Program-made: the position numbers and the translations under genes | Part shown: in pieces, positions 35,782 to 49,059 of the stretch | How the letters are laid out: each line of letters starts with the position of its first letter | Position numbering within the stretch: the stretch's first letter is position 1 | Notes under the pieces: model-generated | What the model was told of the DNA's origin: nothing | What the model saw: only the letters and a program-made list of their open reading frames with translations | Database searches by the model: none | Origin: Chamaecrista fasciculata | Lineage: Eukaryota > Streptophyta > Magnoliopsida > Fabales > Fabaceae | NCBI GenBank assembly: GCA_003254925.1 | Contig: QANZ01047738.1 | Span: 113,245 to 177,244, forward strand | DNA: 64,000 bases | Reading direction: 5' to 3'

Positions 35782-36803
35782 AATGGCATCACAGATAAAT
35801 TTTGAGCTTGTTAGATTTGTAGTAGGAGGTCAATTCAATAGCTATAGCTATAGCTATGGCGTTGGTTCCATTTTTCTACCCTTGCCTTCTTTTCAAATAT
35901 GAATCAATCTGATGATATGCATAAAGGATTGTAAATCTGTTATTAGGCACGTGCTTATCTCTTGGAGGCTTTAGTACTTGATGAGTTAAACATTGTACAA
36001 TTGCTATTTGTTTTCCTTTCCTTTTTTTTTTTTAAACTTTAGTGAGAATTTTGTTTCAGTAACATCATAATTTCAACTAGCGTAAAGTTTCATTGCCATT
36101 ACTTCTCTTTATGGACAAAGTTTCATTGCTATTACTGGTGTGACCAACACAAACTATCTGGTTGGTTTTGTTATTATTATTATTTCCCTTAATTTGTACT
36201 TAATGTTCACTTCAATGATTTGATTGGGGCTTTGACCAGACAAAAATTTATTGGGGCAAATAGATCAATGACTGCCCCCAATTTAATCTCACTTCGCGAG
36301 GACGATAGTCGATCATTATGTATACTAGAGTGTTTTGATTAAATATAAAGTTTAATATATATATATATAAAGTTAAAATAATTTAATTAAAAATATATTG
36401 CGGAGTTATTTGTAATAGAAGAAAAGTTATTTGTAAAATTTGAAATAAAAAAAATGGGTTTGGATAATAAACTTTGTAAGCAACATAGGTGAACATGGGC
36501 TGAACGTAGGTGTTGGGTTGAATTTTTATATTGGGTTAAACATATAGTGAAGCTGAATTTTCATTTTTGTTTATATATTTTTATATATTATATTTAAATT
36601 AATTTATTTTATACTAAATGATCGACTCCCAGAAAGCTCCCAAGAAAAAAATATATTTCAATAGAATTATTACAGAAATTGTTAAAAAAGACCAGGCAGG
36701 ATATATTTCAAAATTTTGTTTGAATAATGTCAAATCGTTTATTAATTAAATTAACCGTTACTGTTTGAGTGCCGGTCAAGGGTGGAAAATCGGTTCATGT
36801 TTG
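35782..36803. other. calnexin 3' UTR and intergenic DNA
   Basis: The probable 3' UTR extends to about 36000. Beyond that I see nothing beyond AT-rich sequence. Confidence 0.5.
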
Positions 36804-37046
36804 CGGTAGATACACACACATCAAAGAAATGATTAGCTCACCTAAAATGAAAAGAAAAATAAGATAAAAAGACTAAACTATTTCTATTAAATTACTTGAA
36901 AAATGTTTATACATTTATGACTCTACTATATTAATACGGATAGAATAATAAAAAATAATTAATGTTCTCTTAAATTTATAAAACATTAGATATTTTGAAA
37001 TATAAAAGATTATCAAAACATCAGATATATAGGATCAGAACGAGTA
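36804..37046 (+). mobile_element. Stowaway-type MITE, eroded third copy
   Basis: The body matches 7770-8016 closely (for example aaatgattagctcacctaaa) but the left terminus is missing and the right terminus is mutated (ggatcagaacgagta). It is an older member of the same family. Confidence 0.75.
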
Positions 37047-37239
37047 TTATAAATTTATGGTCATTTAATTCCTTTCCTTTTTGGTATTGTATTTAATGTG
37101 GTAGTATAAATCTATCTAATATAATTTAATATTAATTATTATATGCTTGATAGTCTTTACAATTTTTATTTTTTTAATATAAAAATTTATCATTTTAAAA
37201 TAATTTTATAATTTAAAATTTAATAATGATATAATATAT

Positions 37240-38300
37240 CATTTAAGAAATGCAAAGCTCAATAGTGTTGATGGGTGTCGAATCCATAAAAAATAATTAA
37301 CCTGATTCTACACACTAAAATAATAAATTATAGTAAGGGTGAGAACAGGGTCGATCCACAGAGACTAACATTGTCTAAAGTTTATCAACCAAATCTAAAG
37401 AAAACAGAAAACAAAAGATAAATTGCGATATAAAATAATAAGTAAATAAAACAACGATAAAAGTTACCGATAGGATGAGGGCTTGGCTAAGGTTAATCTT
37501 CATGGAGTCTCACACTTGATCATTGATACCAAAGATAATTTTTCATCAAATTAAAATAGGTTAAAGAAATCACAGGTGAAATCACTCTTTCTTTAAAGTT
37601 GATTAAAGGATAACGTACCCAATTTAATCACTTATTAACTAGATGAATCCGACACGATCGACAATTCAATCTAAATTAATAGAATAAAGAACCGAAAGAT
37701 ATTAACCCTAGCAATTAATTTACGAAATTACTTGTTAGATTTTCTTCTCCCTAACATGGTACAACCATCTTAGTTGCTACTTAGTGATGAACTTACTAAT
37801 TACGAATTAATAAGAACACCTAGCGTTATGTTTACAAATCAAAATAAATAACTTTGGCCAAGAGTTATAAAATCAGCTTGAAACATATATAAAGAGATAA
37901 GTAGGAGAAAGAAAAATATTATAAAACAATGAAGGAAAATAAAAACATGATCTCACAAGTGTTGAAACATCAATCAGAATCAACCCTAAGCCAAGAGAAA
38001 AGAATTAGCCGCGCAGGGCCTTGAGAGAAGAAGAGAGAGATGATCCGCGATTGGATCTCCCCTATTCACTAACTAGAGAGGAGTATTTATAATGTTTCTC
38101 TAACCCTAATACCCTTTTCAACCTTCCTAATTCGAGCTATAGAGTTCTCACAACTGAAAAGATTACAGAATTTGATTTTAAAATTCAAAACTGAGAATCT
38201 GCGCTTAAGTCTTGGGCAAGACTTGTGCTCCACGTAGATATCTCTTGAGTTTTGGGCAAGACTTGTGCTCCACGAAAATATCTCTTGATTTTGGAGATCT
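37240..38300 (-). mobile_element. probable LTR-retrotransposon fragment
   Basis: The sequence begins with gggtgtcgaatccataaaaa, followed by gagaacagggtcgatccaca, a style common in non-coding plant LTR elements, and includes a GC-richer patch near 37990-38090. A 40-bp segment around gggcaagacttgtgctccac is repeated at about 38207-38247 and 38248-38288. No protein domain is readable. Limits and strand are uncertain. Confidence 0.4.
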
Positions 38301-40016
38301 TGAAATTGAATCTTCTTGATTTGAGATATCTTTGAGATTGAAATCTGATCTACAAAATCAATAGAAGATAATATAAACTTATATTCTAAGTTTAAAAAAT
38401 ATGATATTCACAAAATATCAAATTTTAACACAAGATATCATATTTTAAATTTAAACTTAAGATAATGGGGAAAATCAAATAATTAAGATATATTGAGATA
38501 AAATCATAATTTGAATACAAATAAATTAATAATTATCCCTTTAGGCAAAATAACATTCTTATCGAGTATTATAAATAAAAGTGACATGCCGCTTGGCTTG
38601 TTGCATGCTAATTTTATTTTAAAGACTTTAAAACCTAAAACATTATAAACATACTAAAGACTTTAGGCACGTGATGTTTATTATGAAGAATAATGATGAC
38701 ATAAATCTACTTAAGATAAGGACACATTCAATTATTTGTTTATTGTCAATAAATTGCGTCTAGTTTTGACATTTGGATTTATGGGAAGTTTTTAAAATCA
38801 AAATTTTAAATAAATAAACAATTAAAGAAACAAAAAGATCGTAACAGAATGACGTCACTGGATTAAAAGCCAACTCAGATATTGTTTGTCCTCGTGTGGT
38901 TTGTTTCATAACTGAAGAGAAAAAGTTAAGATAGAACCAAAATAATTTCAGATAAAGTGGACAATTCAAGCTAAAATTAATGAATGATGTCATTAATATA
39001 TCTTATGCGAATTTGGAGTGAAATTTCTAATTTTATTTTTTGTTATTTGATTGAAAATTTCTAATATTCTTTAATATTCGTATAAAAGTAAAAATATATG
39101 TTTTTTCATTAAAATAAAATTTAGAGCTAGTTAGTTTTTTTTTTAATTTATTCTTAATATTCACAAAGAATTTTGTTTGTTAGGTCATGAGTATCCTCAC
39201 CTATTCGTGTAACGGTCTGCATTAATCTCATTCGAGGCTTAGAGACGAAATGACCAGAGCCCTCCCAATAATGTCGACTCTATGAATCAAACTTGGATCA
39301 TCTTCTTGGAATGCAACACAAATACAATTTTTTGTTCACATCAATTAATAATTAAAATTATTTTACTTATCATACACTAAAACCGATTTAATATTTTACT
39401 TAATTTTATCACTCAAAACTAAAGCCATGAAGCATTTTTATTTTAATAATCCTACTGCAATCAGAATTCCAAATATCAAAACAGCTTGAATATTATACTT
39501 TGTTATTAATACTAGTGACTTTGAATTTTGATTTTGATTTTGAATTCAAATTTTAAAATTATAAAAGTATCAATTATTTAAAAGATATTTTGTATAAAAA
39601 TAGTTTAAGATGAAAAATCATGAATTATTAAAATTAGAAAGTTATAACTTATAATTAATAAAGATGGAAAGTTACATTTCAGTTATAGACTTATGTTTAA
39701 ATTTTAAAAATAATTTATATATTAAGATAAACAAAAGGAGTTACATATAAACAAAATAATAATAATTATTTTTTGAAAACATCAATCTAAATTATATTAT
39801 ATATATCCACATAAGATAAGTTATGCTTTTATTTGTTTTCCTAATTAACAATATTTTTCAGATTATTTTTCATGTATTATTAGATTTGAGTTATTTAAAC
39901 AATTTTAAGTACTATTTAACTTTTAACTATTGTATAATATAATTCGGGTTGATGCTTTGAAAAAAAATAAAAGATAATATCTGATATCAAATTTAAAATA
40001 TCCCCAAGTTGCCTAC
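38301..40016. other. AT-rich intergenic DNA, no gene seen
   Basis: I see no coding frame or delimited repeat here. The sequence is dominated by A/T runs up to the TSN1 promoter. Confidence 0.55.
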
Positions 40017-40890
40017 TATATATACACGTACAAAGAAGCCTGTTTCGTTTTCGCACTGAAAATTTTTCAATCACTTTTCTCGTCTCTTTCCCGTTGTTTC
40101 TCTCGCTGATCCGGCGTCTCGAAACTCGAGTTTTTGGTTCACCTTGGTTTGGTTTTTAGGGATCTCTTAACCTATTCATTCATTCATTCATTCATTCGTA
40201 TACGTTTAATTTGAACCGCGAAATTCCAATTCCTCTGGTTTTGTGCTGCGAGCGTTCAATTCCGTTTTCGCTCGCTACTTGTTTCGGTTGGTCCCGCGTG
40301 AGAGCGCAAGGCAACGCCATTGCGGTTTTTCTGCACCTGATCTGCTTCAAGGTATCGTTTTCGTTGTGCTGATGATTTTATCGATTTGATTTTTTTTTTT
40401 TTTTTATTATAGATCGCCGTCGATCGTCGTTCCGGCGTTCGATGAAGATGATCGTCATTCTTTTATCGTCTGTGAATTTTGTTTGTGGAAGCGTCTATTA
40501 TTGCCGCATTCGCAGTTAGCTAGTTTGCTGAGTTTTGTCACGAATTCTATTCAATTGTGTGATCGTGAATTGATGATCCGATCTAGATAATTAATTGCTT
40601 GCGCTCCAGGTTATGTCAATGCTCGAGGTCATTTGTAGTAGTTCCTGCTTCTGTTGATTTTTGGCGGATCTGAATTTCGCCGAATTTGTTTATTTATCCT
40701 TGTTCTCGGTCAATGCTTCTATCTAATCGTACTTCGTATGTGTGTCTAAAGTCTAAACGTGTATATGATTATAAAAGCCTTCGAGTGTTTCATCTTTGTG
40801 ATTTCCTTTCGGAGATATTGTTGCGGAGTCTCTTTGTTCATTTTACTGATACTTTTGTTGGTGTTTAGATCGTGCAGTAGCTGTTAAAAA
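40017..40890 (+). promoter_or_regulatory. TSN1 promoter and intron-containing 5' leader
   Basis: A TATA box (tatatata at 40017) precedes a leader of about 300 bp that ends ...cttcaag at 40351. A leader intron (40352-40868) has gtatcg and gtgtttag ends, and a 22-bp second leader exon runs into the ATG at 40891. A (cattcatt)n run lies at 40176-40199. Leader introns are frequent in highly expressed plant housekeeping genes. The splice is inferred from sequence. Confidence 0.55.
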
Positions 40891-43800
40891 ATGGCATCAG
40901 CATCAACGGGGGCCACAGGGTGGTACAAAGGAAGGGTGAAAGCTATTCCTTCCGGGGATAGTTTGACCATTGTGGCCATGGCCAGCAGCAAGCCTGGTCC
41001 TCCGCCAGAAAAGACTATTACTTTATCGTCTCTAGTTGCGCCTAGACTGGTAAGCTAACTTGGTTGATTTTTTCGTATGACACTTGGCATCCCTAAAACT
41101 GTAAAAACCATTTTCAAAATCCGTGGTAATTTTATGGGTATTTTGATTTTGCCCGGAACCTTTGATCTTACTAAATAAGATTTTTTGTTGCATATAACTT
41201 TGCTATACTGAATGGAAAGTTTCATAAACCTGGCTATTGTTATTATATTTTCTTTTGGGAAGTTCTTTGCGCTGATACATAATATGCAAATATGGAATTT
41301 CCTTCTCCTGGTTTTTTCTCGATGATTATCTACTAATATGTTTCATGTTCACTATTTGTTTATAATATTGCTAGGCACGGAGAGGTAGCTTGGATGAGCC
41401 GTTTGCATGGGAAAGCAGAGAGTTTCTGAGAAAGCTCTGCATAGGGAAGGTGCGGTACAAAAATGGTCACTTTCATTTGCTAGTCTGGTTTTATTTCCTT
41501 TAGATAAGGCATGCTAAGTATGATTTAATGGATTGTTTAAACAGGAGGTGACTTTCAGAGTTGATTATACTGTGGCAACTATAAATCGGGAATTTGGCAC
41601 TGTTTTTCTCGGTGATAAAAATGTTGCAATGCTAGTTGCTGCTGAAGGCTGGGCTAAGGTTGAATATCTTCCATCCTGATGTACCATGTTTAAACTATTA
41701 ATCCCTGGCTGAATTGAGCTTTTTTCAATATTGTTTGTGCAGGTCAGAGAACCAGGGCAAAAGAAAGCAGAAGCAAGTCCTTACCTAACTGAATTGTTAA
41801 GGTTGGAAGAACTAGCTAAACAAGAAGGCCTTGGTCGTTGGAGCAAGGTTAGTTTCTTGTTTTTATTATTTTAATCCGGTCCTTTGACAGTTAGCTAGCA
41901 TAAAAGGCTGAAAAACATTTATATAATTTCTGGATTTGCTTTACAATTGACACTTTGTAATTGGTGAACAAGTTGTGCTTCAGCTGTAGGAAAGTTGACC
42001 TAATTGGGTGCTATCCACTTATGACTTTTTGTAATTGAATTATGTGCAATAGCTGCGACTTTAAGTACTAGATATCTCCTACTTTCTCAGTAACCCGGTT
42101 TGGTGCATGTTTTTCCTGCTGATGTTAACCCAAAGTTAACATATTCTATTGATATCTTCATCAAATATCCTTTTAATGATCTGAGATTATGATGCTAAGT
42201 AAGACAGAAATTAGCAATAATATTTTGATGTGCTATATATCATTCTATGACTCATTGCAGGATCCTGGTGCTTCTGAGGCATCGATAAGAAACCTACCAC
42301 CTTCTGCTATTGGTGACCCTAGTAACTTAGATGCCATGAGTTTGTTAGCTGAAAACAAGGGTAGGCCCATGGAAGGTATTGTTGAGCAAGTTCGTGATGG
42401 CAGTACACTTCGGGTCTATTTGCTTCCCAATTTTCATTTTGTCCAAGTTTTCCTTGCTGGAATTCAGGTATGTGTTATGCAATGATAACATCTTTTGGTG
42501 CAATGTCTATGCACATTGATGATTGTTTTTCTGTTTTAATTAGGCCCCACAAATGGGAAGGAGAGTTGCAACTGAAAGTGTTGTTGAAACAGAGTCAACT
42601 GCTGATGAGACTACTGGAGATGTTCCTGCAGAGCCTCGAGCCCCGCTTACATCTGCCCAAAGACTTGCAGTTCCATCAGCTGCTGAAACTGCTGCTGATC
42701 CTTTTGCACCTGAAGCCAAATATTTTACTGAGATTCGTGTATTGAACCGAGATGTAAGTAACCTGCTTCTAAATGTTATATTGCACTGTCCAGTTACTCC
42801 AATTCTCTAAATTTTATGTGGTTATATAGGTTCGAATTGTCTTGGAAGGTGTTGATAAGTTCAGCAATTTGATTGGGTCAGTGTATTATCCTGATGGTGA
42901 ATCAGCCAAGGATCTGGCTATGGAGCTTGTGGAAAATGTATGTGCTTTCACCTGTGTAGTGATATTACTCGCTGTCATTTTTTATTTTTACTTATGGTGG
43001 TCTATAATTCATATTGGACATGATATGTTCTCAATAATGATTCCTTTCTGCAGCATGACTTCTTGGTTGGCTTGGAACATTGACATGGTTTTAGCCACTT
43101 GATAATTGCCCTTATTTTTAGGAGGGTCCTTAAAGGGACATGTTGGAATAATTCAGTATTATTAAGGCTAAAAAAGAGTATTTTATTGCCTGTTTAAAGA
43201 AAACACATAAACCTATGCATATCATACATGATACATACACCCTCGTTGCTGATGTGTGAATATTATCTTTGTAAATATATATATATATATATGCTAATTT
43301 GTTCTTCGAATAACACAGTTTGACTAAAGTATAAACATTTTGTCAATTGTCAACTTCTTTCAGACAAAGGTTCAAAGTAGGGTTTCAGCTATCTGTACAA
43401 AGCTTTAGTTCCAATGCAGTAGTACTTAGTCGATTTCTACTGATCCATGTTTAAATTGGAATCTGATGTCACACTCATACTGATACTATTCTAGAGGCCC
43501 TCAGATTTCTATCTGCATGTGGTTTAATATGTGATTAATGCTGAATTCATAAGCTTGATAGTTTTATAGAGAGAGATATTGAATGTCCTGTAATTATTTT
43601 CTTTTTATCTGATGAGGTATCGCTTAGGAGTAGCCTGAAAATATATCTTGCTTTGATTTCCTCTACAGGGTTTTGCAAAATATGTGGAATGGAGTGCAAA
43701 TATGATGGAAGAAGATGCAAAACGGAAGCTGAAGACTGCAGAGCTTCAGGCAAAGAAAACCAGGATAAAGATGTGGACAAATTATGTACCACCACCTACA

Positions 43801-46533
43801 AATTCAAAGGCAATTCATGACCAGAAGTTCACAGGAAAGGTAAAAATTTTGAAACTATAATTTAACACCAAACAGTCATTATTCAATGATATATTCTCTT
43901 AAATATTTCAGGTGGTAGAAGTTGTTAGTGGAGATTGCATTATTGTGGCTGATGATTCACTTCCATATGGCAGTCCACTAGCAGAGAGACGTGTCAACCT
44001 GTCAAGTATTAGGTGCCCAAAAATGGGCAATCCTCGCCGAGATGAAAAGCCGGCTCCTTATGCCCGTGAAGCAAAAGAGTTCTTGAGGACACGTCTTATT
44101 GATCGTCAAGTATGAAAATATTCTATAATGCCTTATTCTTATGCCATTGATTAATTCAGTTAATATTCAATGATGCCTGTTTTCAGGTGAATGTTGAAAT
44201 GGAGTATGCTAGAAAGGTCCCTCTGACTGAGGGATCAACAGTTCCATCAGGAGCTCCTGATTCCAGAGTAATGGATTTTGGATCTGTCTTCCTATTGTCT
44301 CCTGTGAAGGTTGAGGGTGGTGATGCCCCTCCATCGAGTTCATCAGCTGGAAGTCAGCAAACTGGCATAAACATCGCTGAGTTGGTGATTTCCCGTGGTT
44401 TTGGGACTGTCATTAGACATCGTGACTTCGAGGAGAGATCAAACTATTATGATGCTCTGCTCGCTGCTGAGTCACGGGCCACTTCTGGGAAGAAAGGGAT
44501 GCATGCTGCCAAGGATCCTCCAGTCATGCATGTGACTGACTTGACCACGGTGAGAAAAATGATAATTATGCCAAATTGCAGTTTTAGCCTGAACCTAGTT
44601 AAACTCAATTTAACTTTTTCTCCCTGTTGCATTTTAGGCATCAGCCAAGAAATCTCGAGATTTCTTGCATTTCCTGCAACGAAGTAGAAAAATCCCTGCT
44701 GTTGTGGAATATGTCCTTAGTGGCCATCGTTTCAAATTGCTGATTCCAAAAGAAACATGCAGCATTGCTTTCTCATTATCAGGTGTCAGATGTCCTGGTC
44801 GTGATGAGCCCTATTCTAATGAAGCAATTGCAGTAATGAGGCGAAAGATAATGCAGAGAGATGTTGAGGTATTCTAGTTTCTCTTTGAATATAAGTTTCT
44901 CAACATTATATATTTCTTTATTAAATATTTTTGCTATTATCGCCAGATTGAGGTTGAAACTGTTGATAGAAATGGAACCTTCTTGGGATCCTTATGGGAG
45001 TCAAAGAACAATGTGGCGGTTACGCTGCTTGAGGCTGGCCTTGCAAAACTTCAAACCTCCTTTGGCAGTGACCGAATTCCTGATTTTCATCTTCTGGAGC
45101 ATGCCGAACAATCTGCCAAGAAGCAAAAATTGAAAGTAAGAAGGAAACTATAATTGGTGTTACCTCTGTATTTCCCCGTGAACCCTTCTAAAATGAAATG
45201 TTATTGCAGATTTGGGAGAGCTATGTTGAAGGGGAAAAAGTACCCAATGGTGGTCCTTCAGCAGCTGAAAGCAAGCAACAAGAAACACTTAAGGTTCTTT
45301 GGATACTTTCACATATATGAACCCTTGTTTTGCATTCAAAAATGGTGATTGACTTGTCCTATTCTTTTAGGTAAAGGTGACAGAAGTCTTGGGTGGGGGT
45401 AAATTTTATGTCCAGACTGTTGGGGATCAAAAGATAGCAACTATACAGCAACAGCTTGCTTCTTTGAACCTTCAAGATGCTCCAGTGATAGGTGCTTTCA
45501 ATCCTAAGAAGGGTGACATAGTCCTTTGTCAATTTCTTGCGGACGATTCTTGGTACCGGGCAATGGTGAGTGAGTATATATGACTTGATATTAATCTTTT
45601 TATCCTATTTTGGTAGTAATTGTGGTTTCATCTAATTATATCAGATCTCACTTCTTTCATATGATTCTTTAGTCATTCTTTTTTCCTGCCTGAATACAAT
45701 GAAGCCTAAATTTATTAGATCAGATATATCTTTTAATAGCCAACTGTTTGTTTATACAAATACTTAGTGCATCACTTGTATCACTTTTGCGTTTTCTGAT
45801 CCCAGTGAAATAAAGTTTGGTGTTTTATTTTTTAAAATACTTCAATGCTATTCATTATTGAATTGTACAGATTGTTAATGGACCTCGAGGACCAGTTGAA
45901 TCTCCAAAGGACATGTTTGAAGTATTCTACCTTGATTATGGAAACCAAGAAGAAGTAACTTACAGTCAGTTACGGCCCATTGATCCTTCTGTTTCTACTG
46001 CACCTGGTCTTGCTCAACTGTGCAGTCTTGCATACATTAAGGTTCCAAATTGGGAAGATGATTTCGGCGAAGAAGCAGCTGAATATATGAGTGAGCATAC
46101 TTTGAATAGTGGAAAAGAGTTCAAGGCTCAAATTGAAGAGAGAGATACATCAGGAGGAAAAGTGAAAGGACAGGGAACCGGGACAATACTCGCCGTAACT
46201 CTCATTGCTGAGGATTCTGAGATGAGCATTAATGCTTCCCTGATACAGGTTTTTCTAGCAGCTATATATACTATTTGCTTAATATGCTTTTCAAAACAAA
46301 CACAATAATCTGAATGTTGTTGTATTTTCTCCTGAAAATTCCAGGAAGGACTTGCTAGGACAGAAAGAAGAAATTTCAGGGACCGAAAACAAAGACAGCA
46401 GGCTCTTGATAGTTTGGAGAAGTTCCAGGAAGAAGCCAAGACTGGTAGGCGTGGAATGTGGCAGTATGGAGATATTGATTCAGATGATGAGGACAATGCT
46501 CCTCCGGCAAGGAAGGCCGGTGGCCGGAGATGA
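40891..46533 (+). CDS. TSN1: Tudor-SN ribonuclease (SND1/TSN), 16 coding exons
   Basis: Exons: 40891-41049, 41375-41449, 41545-41658, 41743-41847, 42261-42467, 42544-42753, 42830-42937, 43669-43839, 43912-44109, 44187-44549, 44638-44868, 44947-45135, 45210-45293, 45371-45565, 45871-46248, 46345-46533; 991 aa, the usual plant length. Four staphylococcal-nuclease-like repeats occupy about 10-150, 190-330, 383-560 and 590-710. A Tudor domain (about 780-845, with VLCQF..DDSWYRA and FYLDYGN) lies inside a fifth, partial SN fold. The C-terminus is basic-acidic (DIDSDDEDN..RKAGGRR). Plant TSN proteins work in cytoplasmic stress granules and RNA stability, and at the ER. All fifteen introns are phase 0. 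No damage to the frame is visible. Confidence 0.97.
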
Positions 46534-47218
46534 GTGTTGTCATTCTTTGCCAGCGGCCGGTAAATTATAACAACATACACACATCTTGACAGAAAAATAA
46601 TGAGTCAAGTTACTTATAGGCATAAATGAATGATTATTATTAGGATCAGAAATTGCCGTGCATAAACAACTATTAAGATTCTTTTTCTTGTTTTAAATTT
46701 TGCTGTGTTAGGTTGAGGCAACAATTTATTTATACTGATTTCATAATAAAGTGCTTGCGGCAGGGTTCATTCCATTTTTTTTTTTATCATGATTCAAGTA
46801 TGTGCTCATGTGGATTGAGCCGTTGCAACTTTTTTTCGCTAACAGCAGTGGTAATTTCAAATTGTTGTTAAAATAATTTTTTTTGTTTATTTTTATAAAA
46901 CAGTTTTTAAAATGACGTTTTGTCAAATAACTGAATAAGGATTGTCATTAACAAAGAAACGGATACACAGAGTTTCAAATACAATACACAAAAGAGAAGC
47001 AAAGCAAAAGTGGTTGATGGGAAAGCAAAATCACAGTTAAACAGCACTAGCTTATGTTATGTCCACACAGCAAAAACAAAAGAGTGGACTGTAGAGAAAA
47101 GCTTCATCCAACAGGGCTTTACCAGCCAACAACAACAACAAGTCTGCGCATTTATTGCCTTCCCGAAAAGCATGTAGCGAGGCATGATTATCTTAAAAAT
47201 CAGGCCCAAAAAAATAAA
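46534..47218. other. TSN1 3' UTR and intergenic DNA
   Basis: The 3' UTR probably ends near aataaag (46745-46751). No other gene is visible. Confidence 0.5.
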
Positions 47219-47714
47219 GAGGAAACCTACTATTTGGTCTCTCCTTTTTCACACTTTCAACTATTTTGTCTCTGTATTTTTGAAATAGATTATTTGGTCT
47301 CTCAAAAATTAGAAATGTCAACTCATTAGTCTCTGAAGCCTATCTCCGTTACTAACATTGATGACCTAGCCGTTAAGTGCACATGTAACACGTTAAATAC
47401 TATATATTTAACTATTTGGAATCACCTAGGAATTGAGATTTGGGAATGATTCAATAGTTTATGCCTTACGAAAGGTTTAGATCGGTTTAATTGTGTTTGC
47501 TGGTCCGGTTTGGTTAGTTTAGGTGATTAGAATGTTAAAGTGCATTTAACGGTGCTATGTAAGCATTTAATGTCTGATAGTTGACGATTATGATAAATGA
47601 GGAACTAAATAGTTGACATTTTTAATTTTTGAGGGACTAAATTGTCTATTTCAAAAATGTAGGGATCAAATAGTTGAAATTGGGAAAAAGGAGGACCAAA
47701 TAGTAGGTTTCCTC
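47219..47714. mobile_element. MULE-type MITE with 9-bp duplication
   Basis: The ends GAGGAAACCTACTATTTGGTC and its complement are separated by 496 bp and flanked by aaaaataaa on both sides (47210-47218 and 47715-47723). A 9-bp duplication suits Mutator-like elements, though the duplicated bases are low complexity. The interior has no coding capacity. Confidence 0.7.
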
Positions 47715-47814
47715 AAAAATAAAATAATTACCCCATTAAAAAGTTTTATAATTTTTAAATAATGATATTAATAATGAAGTAATAATTATATCGAATCAAT
47801 CAACACCAACATTT

Positions 47815-48392
47815 AGGGGTGTTCATTGGGTTGGGCCAACCCGCCAACCCGCTAAAACCAACCCAACCCACTTGTTTGGGTTGGTTTGGGTTGGGCTGGC
47901 GGGTTGGTTTGGGTTCAAAAAGTTGAGCCCGCTGTGGTTTGGGTTGGGCTGCGGGTTTCAAGATTTTGAGCCCGCTCAACCCAACCCAACCCGCCGGCCC
48001 GCAAAAATATTAAATAAAAAATAAAATTAATTTTTTATTTAGTTAAAACTATATATTAATATCACAAATAATATTATTTTTACAATTTAGTCAATTAATA
48101 AATTTTTATTCTCAATTTAGTCCATAAAAAACATATTGTGAAGGACCAAATTAAAGAAAAAAATTTAAGAGGGACCAATTTTTTTATAAAATAAATATAT
48201 AAAAAATAAAAAAAATTAGTATGGGCCAACCCGCCAACCCAAACCAAACCAACCCGCTACTGTTTGGTTTGGGTTGGTTTGGGTTGACTCAATTATTTTC
48301 TTTAGCCCAACCCAACCCAACCCGCCAAATAAATTAGTGAGCCCGAACCAACCCGCCCTAAACCCAACCCAACCCAACCCGTGAACACCCCT
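47815..48392. mobile_element. TIR element with aacccaaccc repeats and 10-bp duplication
   Basis: The ends AGGGGTGTTCA and TGAACACCCCT are perfect inverted repeats, flanked by accaacattt on both sides (47805-47814 and 48393-48402). Both subterminal regions are dense in gggttgg/ccaaccc copies in opposite orientation; the centre is AT-rich. The 10-bp duplication suggests a Mutator-like mechanism, although the TIR style also occurs in hAT MITEs. No transposase. Confidence 0.85.
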
Positions 48393-48402
48393 ACCAACAT
48401 TT

Positions 48403-49059
48403 CAAATGACTTATTTTTTATTTTACCAAAATCTTAAATGGCCTATTGATTACAAAAACATTTTTTAAGTTGATTTTTTTACACTAACTTTAAATTTGAA
48501 GGAATCATGAATGCAACTTAGTGGATTTTTACTTGATTCTTTGTGGTTATCTCATTTTTTTTATATAAAAAACATTCTACTTTAAGCTGTTTATGTTTAA
48601 GTAAATGACCAATAACAAAATAATTAATTACTATTCTCGATAATAAATACTTTGACTTAAAAAAAATATTCAAAAAGTTATTCAACTAGAAAAAAAAGTC
48701 TTCTCATAAACTACTAGCCACTTTCTTATATTTAAAAAATAAAAAATTTTATCTGAACCCGGTTCATTCAACAGTATTCGGCTTGGCGTGTCTAGTCTAG
48801 TAAGACTCAAAATTTTGGTAAACCTAATATCATAAAGCCAGACATTTTGGAGGGAAAAAGAGTAGGAAATAAGACCAGTGAGTTAGTTGGCGGGGTTTCT
48901 CATTTCCTAGATTCAATTCCTTACTTCCTATCTATTTTCCCTTCAATTTCAGTCATACTTGTACAGTTATACTTGAACATCTTCAATCTACCCATTTTAA
49001 TCATTCTTAATTTATCATTTTTTTTTTCAATTAAATCCATAAAGATTCCATCCATCGTC
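48403..49059 (+). other. promoter and leader region of the FHA-TDP1 gene
   Basis: An in-frame ATG exists at 48847, but the 71 codons from there to 49060 encode an Ile/Phe/Ser-rich, pyrimidine-tract-like stretch typical of a leader. I see no clear TATA box. Confidence 0.4.

Noticed and set aside
48847..49059. Upstream in-frame ATG extending the FHA-TDP1 protein by 71 residues
   Set aside because: The extension is Ile/Phe/Ser-rich from pyrimidine-rich leader sequence and contains a membrane-like stretch out of place in a nuclear protein. The ATG at 49060 fits better.
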